A stretch of DNA of 64,000 bases, from assembly GCA_009917455.1 (NCBI GenBank), contig QZDS01000019.1:32943-96942 (forward strand). The letters run 5' to 3'. Both the position numbers and the translations under genes were made by a program. Every line of letters starts with the position of its first letter. Position 1 is the stretch's first letter. The notes beneath the pieces were generated by a model. That model was given only the letters and a program-made list of their open reading frames with translations, was not told where the DNA came from and did no database searches. This stretch comes from a bacterium 1xD8-48. GTDB lineage: Bacteria; Bacillota; Clostridia; Lachnospirales; Lachnospiraceae. Positions 1-9,428 of this stretch are shown one piece after another.

Positions 1-30
1 GCAATATCATCCACAATGGCAATCCGCATG
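1..30 (-). CDS. Response regulator, N-terminal fragment at window edge
   Basis: Only the first ten codons are present, read leftward from an ATG at 30-28. They encode MRIAIVDDIA, the usual first beta strand and acidic pair of a receiver domain. A good ribosome-binding site (AGGAGG on the minus strand, about 8 nt upstream) supports the start. The rest lies outside the window, so the output domain is unknown. The MRIAIVDD opening is frequent in LytTR-type regulators, but that is only a hint. Confidence 0.6.
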
Positions 31-58
31 GAAAAGCCTCCTTTTTTGCGGTTATTTC

Positions 59-67
59 ATCATAGCA
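59..67 (-). promoter_or_regulatory. Extended -10 promoter candidate for the edge response regulator
   Basis: On the minus strand the sequence reads TGCTATGAT, a TGn extended -10 followed by a near-consensus hexamer. It would place transcription start about 20 nt before the ATG at position 30. No convincing -35 hexamer is seen. Confidence 0.35.
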
Positions 68-386
68 TAAAACGGCGGGAAAAGCGAGAATCATAAAAAA
101 TGGTTTTGTCAGGCCGACTGCATCTTTTACTTCCATATAGCATTATCTCTGTCCGTTCATTTTCTGCCGCCTGTCTTTGCAATAAACTTCATATTAAATT
201 TTAACTCTCTTTAAAAGAATATTTCATACAGTTTGGGACGGATTTTTACATTTCGTGCCGCGTTTATGGAAAAAAGCGGGCAGATTTATATACTGAAAAC
301 AGATATCTGTATGTAAGGGAAGGCCGGAATTTATTCCGGTATTCATAAAAAAGAGGTTGCGCGGAATGTCAGGAGGATATTTTACT
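68..386. other. Intergenic region before the surface-protein gene
   Basis: This AT-rich spacer lies between two divergent genes. Apart from the minus-strand promoter candidate next to it and the AGGAGG site at 371-376 serving the gene at 387, no RNA gene, terminator or clear plus-strand promoter could be supported. A TTG codon at 357 is in frame with the downstream gene but has no ribosome-binding site. Confidence 0.5.
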
Positions 387-3300
387 ATGAAAAAAACAGG
401 GAAACGTCTGTTTGCACTGGCGTTAGCTGCCGTCTTATCGGTAACCATGCCCGGTGCGGTTTCCTATGTCCGGGCGGAAAATGAGAAAGAGGCATCGGAT
501 AATGAAACCGCGGCAGACAAATCAGAAGCTTCAGAAGAAAGCAAGGGAGAGGAAAACTGCAGACAGGTTACAGGAATATGCGTTCATCACACGGAACATA
601 CGTCGGACTGCGGCTACAGGGAGGCGCAGTCCTGTACCCATGAGTGCGGACCGGACTGTTTCAGGATAATGGTAAACTGTGTCCATACCCACGGGCCGGA
701 TTGTTATATGGAAATAACGCAGACAGACGGGAGTGGTGCGGAAAACGGGGAAGACGCTTCCGGCGGCGGGGATACACCCGGAGAGGAGAATACATCCGGC
801 GAAGAAGACGGCTCTGGTGAAAACAACGCCTGCGGCGGCGGGGAAAGACGCATTGTTGAAAACTGCAGCCATGTCTGTACAAAGGAGAGCGGATGCATCT
901 GGCAGGAGGCGGAATGCAGCCATGTGCACGGCGAAAACTGCGGTTACGCGGAAGCGACGGAATGCGCTTACATATGCGAAATCTGTGTGGAAGAGGAAGA
1001 CGCGGACAAAGAAACGGAGAATCCTGACGGGGATTTAAACGAAAATCCTGAGGAAAATCCCGATGAAGAAAATGCGGACGGAGAAGAAGATTTTACGGTT
1101 AAAGAGACAGGCAGTTTCAATAAGCTTATGACAAAGAGCAGCGAACAGACGGAAAACAGCGTTGCCGGCGTGACTGCGGACGGAGTGACGGAATATTATG
1201 AAAGTATTGTCGACGCATGGAATGCGGCGCAGGGAAAAACGGCTGAAATCCGGATATTGAAGGATGTGGATTTGGAAAGAAAGGAACTGGAAATTAATGA
1301 TGCCGCCAGCAATATCACGCTGGAAATGGAAGATGGCGTTACCCTGTCAGGTAAGTGCGGCGGCAAGCGAAGCTTTATGAATGTATTAGCCGGAAGCCTT
1401 ACCATGAAAAGCGGAAGGATTTTAAATACCAATAATCTGCAGGGGCACGGTGTGGACGTAAAAACGGGAGGGAGGTTTATATTAGAGAACGGCACGATTG
1501 AGATGACAGGGACTGACAGAGGGAACGTGGGGATAAAAGTAGAGGACGGTACCGTTATCATCAGAGGCGGAAAGGTCAGTGCGTATAGCTATGCTTTAAG
1601 TCCCAGAAGAAGTAAGGTTACCATTACAGGAGGAGAGTTTACCACTTCAGATGAAATTGGAAGGGCTATATTAACGGGCAGCACTGATATACTCATTGAG
1701 GGGGGATATTTTAAGTCTGTTTATGCGGTGGATGCAGGCTCCGGTAACATAGAAATCAGAGGGGGCATATTTGAAGGCTCTTCCGGTGCTTTATTTGCGC
1801 AGTGGAGCGGCGGTAATTACAGAATTTCAGGCGGTACTTTTTACGGGAAAAGCTACACTTTAAAGAATGATGTTTCTAATGGCCAGGTTAAGGCGTGGCT
1901 GGAAGAGGGCTGCGCTTATTATGATGTGGACAGCAACAGTATTCTGAACCCCGGGACTTCCTGGTATCTGAAAGGGAATGTCAGGGTGGATATATGCACC
2001 CACAGCTTTAGCGACTGGGAGCCGGACCAGACAGGCTCCCATGTCAGAACCTGTAAAGGCTGCGGATTGGAGGAAAAGGAAGATTGCAGTTATGAATATA
2101 CAGATATTACAGGCGGAAGCACTTCCGGCAAAGAAGGACAGCACAGCGCCGTCTGTACTGTCTGCGGCTATCAAAAGGGAGGCGAGCCGCACACCTTTTC
2201 CGAATGGGCGCTAAGCGGAGGCAGTACTTATGTCCGTTCCTGTACGGCATGTAAACGTGAGCACAGGGCGGAGATTACCCGGCCTTTTGCCGGAGCGGAG
2301 GCGGCATACGGAGAAACCGGACAGCAGTTTTCCGTTCAGGTGACAGGCGCGGAGGCTTTCTTTGCATGGAAAAGGCAGGGGGAGGATACCGTACTTTCCA
2401 CAGAGAGCAGCTTTACGCTTTCGGATAAACCGCCGGTGGGAAATTATGTCTATGAGTGCGCCGTCACCCTGGAGGGGGACAGCGCGCCTGTGGATACGTT
2501 TTCCTTTTCCCTTAAGGTCAACCCGGCGGGGCTTGAAGGAGGAGCCGTGACGGTGGAGGAAGGGGACGGTATTTTTTATGACGGAAAGGAAAAAGAGCCT
2601 GACGTAACCGTGACAGTAAACGGGAAAACGCTGGTACGGGGAACGGACTACACGGTTTCCTACTCCGGCAACGTGAGCGTGGGAGAGGGAACCGCTGTGA
2701 TTACCGGTATCAACAACTATGCGGGAACTCTGTCCCGGACCTTTTCTGTCCGTTACTTTGAAACAGACGAGGCGGCCACAGCCCCAAAGGAGTGGTGCAA
2801 CAGCGCGAAAATCACTGCGCCCTCCGGCTTTACCCTCAGCGCTTCTTTAGACGGGACGTTCGGGGCGGAAATCTTTTATGAAAAGGAAACAGGCCCGGAC
2901 GGGGCGGACGTCACTTACTATTTGAAACAGGATACGACCGGTTATATCACGGGGGCGAAGACGGTCAGGGTAAAGGTGGATATTACGTTGCCGGCTGTGG
3001 ACGGAACCGGCAACGGGATTAAGATTACCGACAGGGACGTCTGGTGGCAGAAGCTGCTGACGGCGGTTTCTTTCGGGTACTATAAGCCCCAGCAGGTTAC
3101 CGTTCATGCGGAGGATGCGCTGTCGGGTATTGATAAGGTTTATTATTACATTGACCGAAAGCCGGGGGAGAAGCCTCTTTCAGCGGATGAACTGCGCGGG
3201 CTTTCCGCCGGTGTTTGGACGGCCTCCGATATGACGTCTTTTCCTCTGAACGAGGAAGGGCGCTATGTGATTTATGCTTATGCGCAGGACAAAGCGGGGA

Positions 3301-6300
3301 ACCGGAGCGCTTATATCTGCTCGGACGGTATTGTGATTGACAGCACCGCGCCCGTGCTTGCACTGAAAACGCCGGTGGGAGAAGGGCTTAAGGACACCGG
3401 TGCGGCTCCGCTCGCTAAGATGAATGAGTCCGGAAATATTACCTATCTTCTGTCGGATACGGAAAAAAGCGGCATTACGGCGTCGGATATTCTGAATTCT
3501 GCCGATAGTGTAAAGCGCTCCGTCACCGGCGGGCAGGCGGGGACGGATTTGGAGCTGCATCTTACCGGGCTTAAGGCTAACACCGTCTATTATGTATATG
3601 CGGTGGGCACGGACACTGCGGGGAATGTGGGAGGGGTGGAGCAGGTCAGTTTTACCACATTGAAAACCGCCGTAGCGGGTACGGTTTCCATAGAAGGGAA
3701 AGCGGTATACGGGGAAACCCTGACGGCTTTGGCATCTGTGGGGACGGCCAATGCCGGCGCTGTTTCCTACCAGTGGTACCGTCAGGACGCCGCCGGGAAC
3801 AGGACGCCGATTCCGGGGGCAAATTCCGTAAGCTATAGGCTGACGGCGGAGGATGTGGGCTGCAAAATCGGTGTGGAGGTGACGGCAGAGAACTGCTCCG
3901 GAAAGCTGGATGCGACAGCCGGGGATAAGGTGCAGAAGGCGGACTGCCCGGCGGTAAACGCACCGGTAAATGGCCGGGTGAATGATGAGCCGGGGACTGA
4001 CAGTTTTACCTTTACCGGAAAAAAAGATGTAGTTTATGAATACAGCCTTGACGGCGGAAGCACGTGGAAGGAGATGGAAAGCGCCGCTTTTTCTCCTGAC
4101 GCGCAGGATAATACAAAGGTAACCGGAACTTTGGCAATCGGTAATTACGCCTATGAGGCAGGGCAGATTCAGGTGCGGGCGAAAGCGACGGAGAGTTTTC
4201 TTGCCAGCGGGGCAGTCAAAAACGACGCGGCCTTTACCGCTTATCTGGAGGGAAGCGCGGCTCTTACCGGGACGGCGAAATACGGGGAAACCCTGACGGC
4301 AGCGGTAACCGGGGCGCAGCCGGGCGTTCCCCTTGTCTACAGCTTTTACCGGGAAGGGGAAACAGCGCCTGTACAGACGGGAAGCGGCGCGGCTTATACT
4401 TTAAAGGAAGCGGATATCGGCAGAAAGATTTCTGTGAAGGTGACGGCGGCAGGTTATGAGGGCGCTTTGGAGGACGAAACGCCGGGCGCGGTGGCAAAAG
4501 CGGACGGACGGGAGATTCCCGGCAATGTGGCGGGCAGCTATATTACGGACGGGAAAACCTATTCCTACACTGTGAACGCCGTTGCAGGCGCACAGTATCG
4601 GATGGACGACGGCCCCTGGCAGAATTCCAATGAGTTTACAGGCATAACGCCGGGCAAGACCCATACCTTTTATGCAAGAATGCCGGAAACGGACTGCTAT
4701 GAGGCGGGGAGCGCAAAAGGGACAGGGCAGATTGCCTTTCCTAAAATCACGCCTCCGGCTCCGGCGCTGCAGTACCGGATAGAGAAAAAGGAAAACGGAA
4801 CCGTGACCGTGACGATTGAGGAAGCGGACGGAACGGAATACAGCTTTGATGGCGGAGCCAGCTGGTCGTCGGCGGAGGGAGCCAATGTAAAAGAGTTTTC
4901 GTCGGCGGATACCATAACCCTTGCCGTCCGTCGTCAGGCAACGGCAACTCACAACCAGTCTCCGGAAGCAAAGGCGGAGGTTAATCTGGCAAAAGGACAG
5001 CAAGCCGCGCCGGGGGATTTTCAGCTTATTTATGAGGCGGACGGAGAAAAGGGCTACTTTGTGACGATTCCCGCCACGGAAGGCTGCGAGTATAGCTTTG
5101 ACGGGATAAACTGGCAGGATGATAATGTGGGATATGGCGCAGCGGGGGAAGTGGCGGCAGGCTACAAGCGGTATAAGGAAACCGGCGACAAAAATGCCGG
5201 CAGTGTGTCTTTTGCAACGACCGCGCTGCCCCGGTTCAGGGTAAAGACGCCCTCTGTCTATCCGGCGGGCGGAAGCTATGCGGGCGGAACCGCCCTTACG
5301 GTTACGATTACCTGTGAGACGGCAGGAACTGAGATTTACTATACAACAGACGGAAGTGAGCCTACAATGCTGTCCCAACGATATAGGGGGGAATTTGCGG
5401 TGGCAGTTCCGGCCATAGTGAAAGCCTTTGCCGTGAAAGCGGGTATGACGGACAGCCTGGCGGCCAGCGTAAGTTATACAAAGACGGGCAGTACGGGAGG
5501 CGGCACCGGCGATGGTACGGGAGATGGTTCCGGCTCTGGCGGCGGTTCGGAGGATGGTTCCGGCTCCGGCGGCGATAATGGGAGCGGTTCGGACAGCGGC
5601 GGCTCTGGAGGCAGCGGCAACAGCAGCGGTTCGGAGGGCGGAACGGGAAGCGGTTCCGGCAGCAGAGCAGACAATCCGGGAAATAAGGCCGGCAGCGGCT
5701 CCGGCAATCTCAAAAATGGCGCAGGCGCTTCTTTGGGGCGGCAGACAGCGAAAAACTCCGCCGGTTCGCATATTGCCGGGGGAGAAAAGGCCGGCAGCCG
5801 GGATTTATTTGGCAACAGTGCATTTCGCAGGCAGCCTTTTATAAAACCTGCGGATGGTACGGCCCTGGTGACGAAAACTGGCTGGGAGATTATCAAATCG
5901 GAGGCCGAAGACGCTCCGGAGGGTGATTTGATAAACGTGGATATGAACGGGGAGGCGGTGGTTCCGGGTGAAGTACTGAACGTATTGAGCGGGCGGGATA
6001 TTACCATTGCTTTTTACATGGGTAACGGCATGGTCTGGCGCGTAAACGGAAGGAGCTTTAAGGCGGATAAAATTGGCGATATTGATTTTTCGGCAGAGAC
6101 GGAAGCCGGGAAAATACCGGAGGACTTAAGCACAGTACCCGGGAGCCTTTATCAGGATTTGCGGGAAAAGCCAGGCAGCGCGGACGGAAGTATTTATCTG
6201 AAGCTGCTTCATCAGGGTGAATTTGGCTTTACGGCAGTGCTTTCCCTTGACGCAGGCAAGGAAAATGCCGGTCTGACTGCCGTTTTGACAGACTTGGGTC

Positions 6301-6629
6301 AGGGCGAAGAGGAACCGGAATTTGTCTGTGACGGCAGGATAATGGCGGACGGAACCGTGGAGCTTTTATTTACCAGAGGAGGAAATTACGTTGTTGTTGT
6401 GGGCGGTGTTTCAACGGATTCCGATTCCGGGAGCAGCGGGGAAGAGGGAAAGCAGCTTAAGAAAGATGGAAACGGCGGGGATGCCGGTTCTCCCGGCAAC
6501 GGTTCTGCGGAGGTGAAAGGCCGAAACGGCCTTAAAACTTTCCTGGCTGTTCTGGCCGGAGGCAGCGTCCTGGTTCTTGCAGGCGGCATGACAGTAATCC
6601 GGAAGAAAAGAAGGGAAGAGGAAAAATAA
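387..6629 (+). CDS. Large membrane-anchored cell-surface protein with beta-helix and Ig-like repeats
   Basis: The start is ATG 387, with AGGAGG at 371-376 and a signal peptide immediately after (basic MKKTGKR, hydrophobic core, cleavage likely after Ala30); this gives 2080 residues. In order it shows a Cys/His-rich segment (about 55-215, repeated Cys-x-His and Cys-Gly patterns), a region of short beta strands resembling a right-handed parallel beta-helix (about 245-530), a second Cys-pair segment, several Ig-like/bacterial surface repeats (two containing KYGETLTA or VYGETLTA), a chitobiase-C-terminal-like repeat (YYTTDGSEPT), a long Gly/Ser-rich linker (about 1705-1790), and a C-terminal hydrophobic helix followed by RKKRREEEK. 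No LPxTG motif is seen before the helix, so membrane rather than sortase anchoring is inferred. The ligand is unknown; adhesion is a guess from architecture. Confidence 0.85.
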   Translation: MKKTGKRLFALALAAVLSVTMPGAVSYVRAENEKEASDNETAADKSEASEESKGEENCRQVTGICVHHTEHTSDCGYREAQSCTHECGPDCFRIMVNCVHTHGPDCYMEITQTDGSGAENGEDASGGGDTPGEENTSGEEDGSGENNACGGGERRIVENCSHVCTKESGCIWQEAECSHVHGENCGYAEATECAYICEICVEEEDADKETENPDGDLNENPEENPDEENADGEEDFTVKETGSFNKLMTKSSEQTENSVAGVTADGVTEYYESIVDAWNAAQGKTAEIRILKDVDLERKELEINDAASNITLEMEDGVTLSGKCGGKRSFMNVLAGSLTMKSGRILNTNNLQGHGVDVKTGGRFILENGTIEMTGTDRGNVGIKVEDGTVIIRGGKVSAYSYALSPRRSKVTITGGEFTTSDEIGRAILTGSTDILIEGGYFKSVYAVDAGSGNIEIRGGIFEGSSGALFAQWSGGNYRISGGTFYGKSYTLKNDVSNGQVKAWLEEGCAYYDVDSNSILNPGTSWYLKGNVRVDICTHSFSDWEPDQTGSHVRTCKGCGLEEKEDCSYEYTDITGGSTSGKEGQHSAVCTVCGYQKGGEPHTFSEWALSGGSTYVRSCTACKREHRAEITRPFAGAEAAYGETGQQFSVQVTGAEAFFAWKRQGEDTVLSTESSFTLSDKPPVGNYVYECAVTLEGDSAPVDTFSFSLKVNPAGLEGGAVTVEEGDGIFYDGKEKEPDVTVTVNGKTLVRGTDYTVSYSGNVSVGEGTAVITGINNYAGTLSRTFSVRYFETDEAATAPKEWCNSAKITAPSGFTLSASLDGTFGAEIFYEKETGPDGADVTYYLKQDTTGYITGAKTVRVKVDITLPAVDGTGNGIKITDRDVWWQKLLTAVSFGYYKPQQVTVHAEDALSGIDKVYYYIDRKPGEKPLSADELRGLSAGVWTASDMTSFPLNEEGRYVIYAYAQDKAGNRSAYICSDGIVIDSTAPVLALKTPVGEGLKDTGAAPLAKMNESGNITYLLSDTEKSGITASDILNSADSVKRSVTGGQAGTDLELHLTGLKANTVYYVYAVGTDTAGNVGGVEQVSFTTLKTAVAGTVSIEGKAVYGETLTALASVGTANAGAVSYQWYRQDAAGNRTPIPGANSVSYRLTAEDVGCKIGVEVTAENCSGKLDATAGDKVQKADCPAVNAPVNGRVNDEPGTDSFTFTGKKDVVYEYSLDGGSTWKEMESAAFSPDAQDNTKVTGTLAIGNYAYEAGQIQVRAKATESFLASGAVKNDAAFTAYLEGSAALTGTAKYGETLTAAVTGAQPGVPLVYSFYREGETAPVQTGSGAAYTLKEADIGRKISVKVTAAGYEGALEDETPGAVAKADGREIPGNVAGSYITDGKTYSYTVNAVAGAQYRMDDGPWQNSNEFTGITPGKTHTFYARMPETDCYEAGSAKGTGQIAFPKITPPAPALQYRIEKKENGTVTVTIEEADGTEYSFDGGASWSSAEGANVKEFSSADTITLAVRRQATATHNQSPEAKAEVNLAKGQQAAPGDFQLIYEADGEKGYFVTIPATEGCEYSFDGINWQDDNVGYGAAGEVAAGYKRYKETGDKNAGSVSFATTALPRFRVKTPSVYPAGGSYAGGTALTVTITCETAGTEIYYTTDGSEPTMLSQRYRGEFAVAVPAIVKAFAVKAGMTDSLAASVSYTKTGSTGGGTGDGTGDGSGSGGGSEDGSGSGGDNGSGSDSGGSGGSGNSSGSEGGTGSGSGSRADNPGNKAGSGSGNLKNGAGASLGRQTAKNSAGSHIAGGEKAGSRDLFGNSAFRRQPFIKPADGTALVTKTGWEIIKSEAEDAPEGDLINVDMNGEAVVPGEVLNVLSGRDITIAFYMGNGMVWRVNGRSFKADKIGDIDFSAETEAGKIPEDLSTVPGSLYQDLREKPGSADGSIYLKLLHQGEFGFTAVLSLDAGKENAGLTAVLTDLGQGEEEPEFVCDGRIMADGTVELLFTRGGNYVVVVGGVSTDSDSGSSGEEGKQLKKDGNGGDAGSPGNGSAEVKGRNGLKTFLAVLAGGSVLVLAGGMTVIRKKRREEEK

Positions 6630-6645
6630 CAGATTAACAGGTAAA

Positions 6646-6675
6646 GGGCGCTGCTTTGGGACAGAGGCAGCGCCC
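6646..6675. terminator. GC-rich hairpin between converging genes
   Basis: A perfect 9-bp stem (GGGCGCTGC / GCAGCGCCC) with a 12-nt loop follows the surface-protein stop codon and also follows the reading direction of the phosphorylase remnant. There is no long U-tract on either side, so termination is likely but not certain. Confidence 0.5.
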
Positions 6676-6694
6676 GTACTATTGACGATGAATA

Positions 6695-7002
6695 TCACAG
6701 GGCAATCCCGCATTCAAACGCCAGAACCATATACTTTTCCGTGTTGGAAAATCCGACCGTTTCCAAATCTCTCTTGTCCCACGTATCGGTGCTGAGATTG
6801 TCGGCGCCGAATAAAAACTGGATAAAGGGAATGTTCCGGTATTTTGAGACGGCCAGCATGGAAGCGCATTCCATCTCAACGGTAAGGCAGCCGAAAAGGC
6901 GGAAACGCAGATTTCAGGAAAACCCGCTGCCTTTTTTGTGGTGTCGGAGGGATTAATCAGAGCCGGCTCTGTTATTTCTGTTCTCTGGAATACGGTTTTC
7001 AA
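6695..7002 (-). pseudogene. Nucleoside phosphorylase gene with large internal deletion
   Basis: The minus strand begins at a TTG (7002-7000) with AGAGAGG about 9 nt upstream. About 38 codons match the typical N-terminus of a purine/uridine phosphorylase (ALINPSD, GFPEICV). They run out of frame into about 65 codons of the C-terminal part of the same family, including the VEMECASM element, where the acidic residue contacts ribose, and a WDKRDL segment, ending at TGA 6697-6695. Roughly 150-180 middle codons of a usual 240-280-residue enzyme are missing, and the join near 6887-6900 shifts frame. No functional enzyme is expected. Family assignment rests on motif recognition. Confidence 0.7.
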
Positions 7003-7104
7003 CTTTATGTACCTCTCTTTCAGCGGTTTTACTGATTATAGCAAAGGCCGGTCTGGTTTACAATAAAATTCCCATGAAAATCCCATGTGAAAAAAGCATT
7101 TTGA

Positions 7105-7133
7105 TTGACGACATTTTGAAGAAAAGATATAAT
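7105..7133 (+). promoter_or_regulatory. Sigma-70-type promoter of the ADP-ribosylglycohydrolase operon
   Basis: TTGACG at 7105-7110 and a perfect TATAAT at 7128-7133 are separated by exactly 17 bp, about 80 nt upstream of the ATG at 7215. This is one of the best promoter matches in the window. Confidence 0.75.
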
Positions 7134-7165
7134 AGGATATGACATAATATTGAAACGTGACTATA

Positions 7166-7193
7166 AAAAGGAAGTGGATTGCTGCTTCCTTTT
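7166..7193 (+). promoter_or_regulatory. Leader hairpin, possible attenuator
   Basis: AAAAGGAAG (7166-7174) pairs perfectly with CTTCCTTTT (7185-7193) across a 10-nt loop. The stem lies in the transcribed leader between the promoter at 7105-7133 and the ribosome-binding site at 7203-7207. The short T-run at the end of the stem resembles a weak terminator, so attenuation is possible. Confidence 0.4.
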
Positions 7194-7214
7194 GTGCTTA
7201 TCAGGAGAAAAATT

Positions 7215-9383
7215 ATGGCGGAGCTGAAAAAGGAATGGATTGAAAAAATTTATGCGGGCTGGCTGGCGAAAATCATAGGGATACGCCTTGGCGCGCCGGT
7301 CGAGGGGTGGACTTATGAGCAGATAAAAAGCGTTTACGGGAAGTGTCGGGATTATCCGGTGGACTATAAGCGTTTTGCGGCGGACGACGACAGCAACGGG
7401 CCGCTGTTCTTTCTGCGCGCGCTGGAAGAGAGTATGGCAAAAGGACGGGAAATGACGGCCGACGATGTGGGGGAGGCTTTGCTCAATTACGCGCCTTTTG
7501 AGCATGGGTTTTTCTGGTGGGGAGGCTATGGATGCTCCACGGAGCACACGGCCTACTTAAACCTTCGTCATGGCATTCCCGCGCCCCAAAGCGGGAGCCG
7601 TAAGCAGAACGGCAGCACCATGGCGGAGCAGATTGGCGGGCAGATTTTCATTGATACCTGGGGACTGGTCTGTCCGGGAAATCCAGGTCAGGCGGCGTCC
7701 TTTGCGGCGAAAGCGGCGAGCGTGACCCATGACGGCAACGGGATTTACGGGGGCGTTTTTATTGCCGCCTGCATCAGTGTGGCATTTGTGGAAAAAGATA
7801 TCCGGGCAATTCTGGAAAAGGGGCTTTCCTGTATCCCGGCGGAAAGCGCTTACGCAAAACTTGTCCGGGAGGTTATGGATTTCCATGAAAAACACCCGGA
7901 CAACTGGGAGGACTGTTTTGCTTATATCCGCAGCTTTCACGGTTACGACAGATATCCCGGCGTCTGCCATATTCTGCCCAACACGGCGGTTATCGTTCTC
8001 GCGCTTTTGTACGGAAAGGGGGATTTTTCTGATACGCTGACGATTTGTAACCGGTGCGGCTGGGATACGGACTGCAACGTGGGGAACGTGGCCACGATTA
8101 TGGGCGTGCGGGGAGGCCTTGAGGCCATAGAGGAAAAATGGCGGAAGCCTGTCAATGATTTTCTGGTGTGTTCAGGCGTTGTGGGCTCCTTAAATATTCA
8201 GGATATTCCCTACGGCGCATGTTATATTGCAAAGCTGGCGTGGGCTCTTCGGGGAGAAACGCTTCCTGAACCCTTCCGGGAAATCATAGAAAACCGGATT
8301 CATAGCTGCCACTTTGAGTTTCCCGGTTCCACCCATGCCATGGAGATGCGGCTTGAGCGCACGAACCCATCCTGCCCTGAAACGCCGGAGTTTGCGCTTT
8401 TAAACACGCCGGAGACTTCCCATACCGGGGAGAGATGCCTTAAGGCGCACGCTTATCCGGTCAGCCCGGGGGAGAGGGTCTGCCTTTATGTCAGAACCTG
8501 CCTCTTTCCTGAGGACTTTCACGACAGCCGCTACGACCCGGCTTTTTCGCCGCTTCTGTATCCGGGCCAGACGGTCTGCGGAAGCGTGATGCTGCCGGAG
8601 GAGGCGCCGGAGAGCAAGGCATATCTTTATGTGAGAAACGCCCGGACAAAGGAGCTTTATCTGAGCGGGGAGTATATCACGGAAAAGGGAAAATGGTTTA
8701 CGCTGCAATACTCTGTTCCGGCCATGGAGGGCGTACTGCTGGATGAAATGGGATTTGCCTTTGAAATCTGCGCCATGAGCGGGAACCGGGCAGGCTTTGA
8801 CGTTTATGTTGACGATTTGTACGCGGCGGGAGGGCCGGACTATACGATTGACTTTGCAAAGGAAAAAGAGGAGGTATGGACTTCCGTCCATAAGGAAATC
8901 AGCCAGTTTACCCGTCTGAAAGGAAATCTCTTTCTGGAGGATGGAAATCTGCATTTATCCTGCGCCGATTTCGGGGAAGCCTACACCGGACGGTATGACT
9001 GGCGGGACTACCGGGCGGAGTTTGCGCTGACGCCCCATGCCGGCGTGCAGCATTATGGCTGTATCCGGGTGCAGGGTGGCGTGAGGGGATACTTTGCAGG
9101 CTTTTCGGGGGATGAATTTGTCCTTATGAAGAATACCCGAAAGGGCCTGGTAAGGCTTGCCGGCGCGCCCTTTGTATGGGAAACGGGGAAGGAATACCGA
9201 ATTGAAATCGGAGCGGAGAAAAACAGGATTAGCGCCCGGATGGGGGATATCTGTCTGGAAGTTGTTGACGGGGACGGGCCGTACCTGACAGGCTCCGCGG
9301 GAATTGCCGTGCGCGGCGGAAGCCATATAAGCTGCAGGGAAATCAGGATAAAGGCAGCGCAGGCGGCAGCAGGATCGAAATGA
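7215..9383 (+). CDS. ADP-ribosylglycohydrolase-family protein with C-terminal beta-rich domain
   Basis: The first 370 or so residues match the ADP-ribosylglycohydrolase fold (PF03747), an all-helical, metal-dependent family that cleaves ribosyl bonds. The two hallmark acidic clusters are present: ADDDSNG (residues 56-62) and GWDTDCNVGN (282-291). The remaining 350 residues are beta-rich and resemble carbohydrate-binding or concanavalin-like modules, so the substrate may be a riboside or glycoside rather than ADP-ribosylated protein. The start ATG 7215 has AGGAG at 7203-7207; an upstream in-frame TTG at 7179 lies in the leader hairpin region and is not used. Length is 722 residues, about twice a single-domain member. 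A sugar kinase and a sugar transporter follow in the same operon. Confidence 0.8.
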   Translation: MAELKKEWIEKIYAGWLAKIIGIRLGAPVEGWTYEQIKSVYGKCRDYPVDYKRFAADDDSNGPLFFLRALEESMAKGREMTADDVGEALLNYAPFEHGFFWWGGYGCSTEHTAYLNLRHGIPAPQSGSRKQNGSTMAEQIGGQIFIDTWGLVCPGNPGQAASFAAKAASVTHDGNGIYGGVFIAACISVAFVEKDIRAILEKGLSCIPAESAYAKLVREVMDFHEKHPDNWEDCFAYIRSFHGYDRYPGVCHILPNTAVIVLALLYGKGDFSDTLTICNRCGWDTDCNVGNVATIMGVRGGLEAIEEKWRKPVNDFLVCSGVVGSLNIQDIPYGACYIAKLAWALRGETLPEPFREIIENRIHSCHFEFPGSTHAMEMRLERTNPSCPETPEFALLNTPETSHTGERCLKAHAYPVSPGERVCLYVRTCLFPEDFHDSRYDPAFSPLLYPGQTVCGSVMLPEEAPESKAYLYVRNARTKELYLSGEYITEKGKWFTLQYSVPAMEGVLLDEMGFAFEICAMSGNRAGFDVYVDDLYAAGGPDYTIDFAKEKEEVWTSVHKEISQFTRLKGNLFLEDGNLHLSCADFGEAYTGRYDWRDYRAEFALTPHAGVQHYGCIRVQGGVRGYFAGFSGDEFVLMKNTRKGLVRLAGAPFVWETGKEYRIEIGAEKNRISARMGDICLEVVDGDGPYLTGSAGIAVRGGSHISCREIRIKAAQAAAGSK

Positions 9384-9428
9384 AATCAAAACTGAAATGA
9401 AAGCGGAACCAAAACAGGAGGACAGACA

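Noticed and set aside
4401..5771. 456-codon open frame on the minus strand opposite the surface-protein gene
   Set aside because: It mirrors the Gly/Ser-rich and repeat coding of the plus strand, has no ribosome-binding site and shows low-complexity Ala/Arg-rich sequence.
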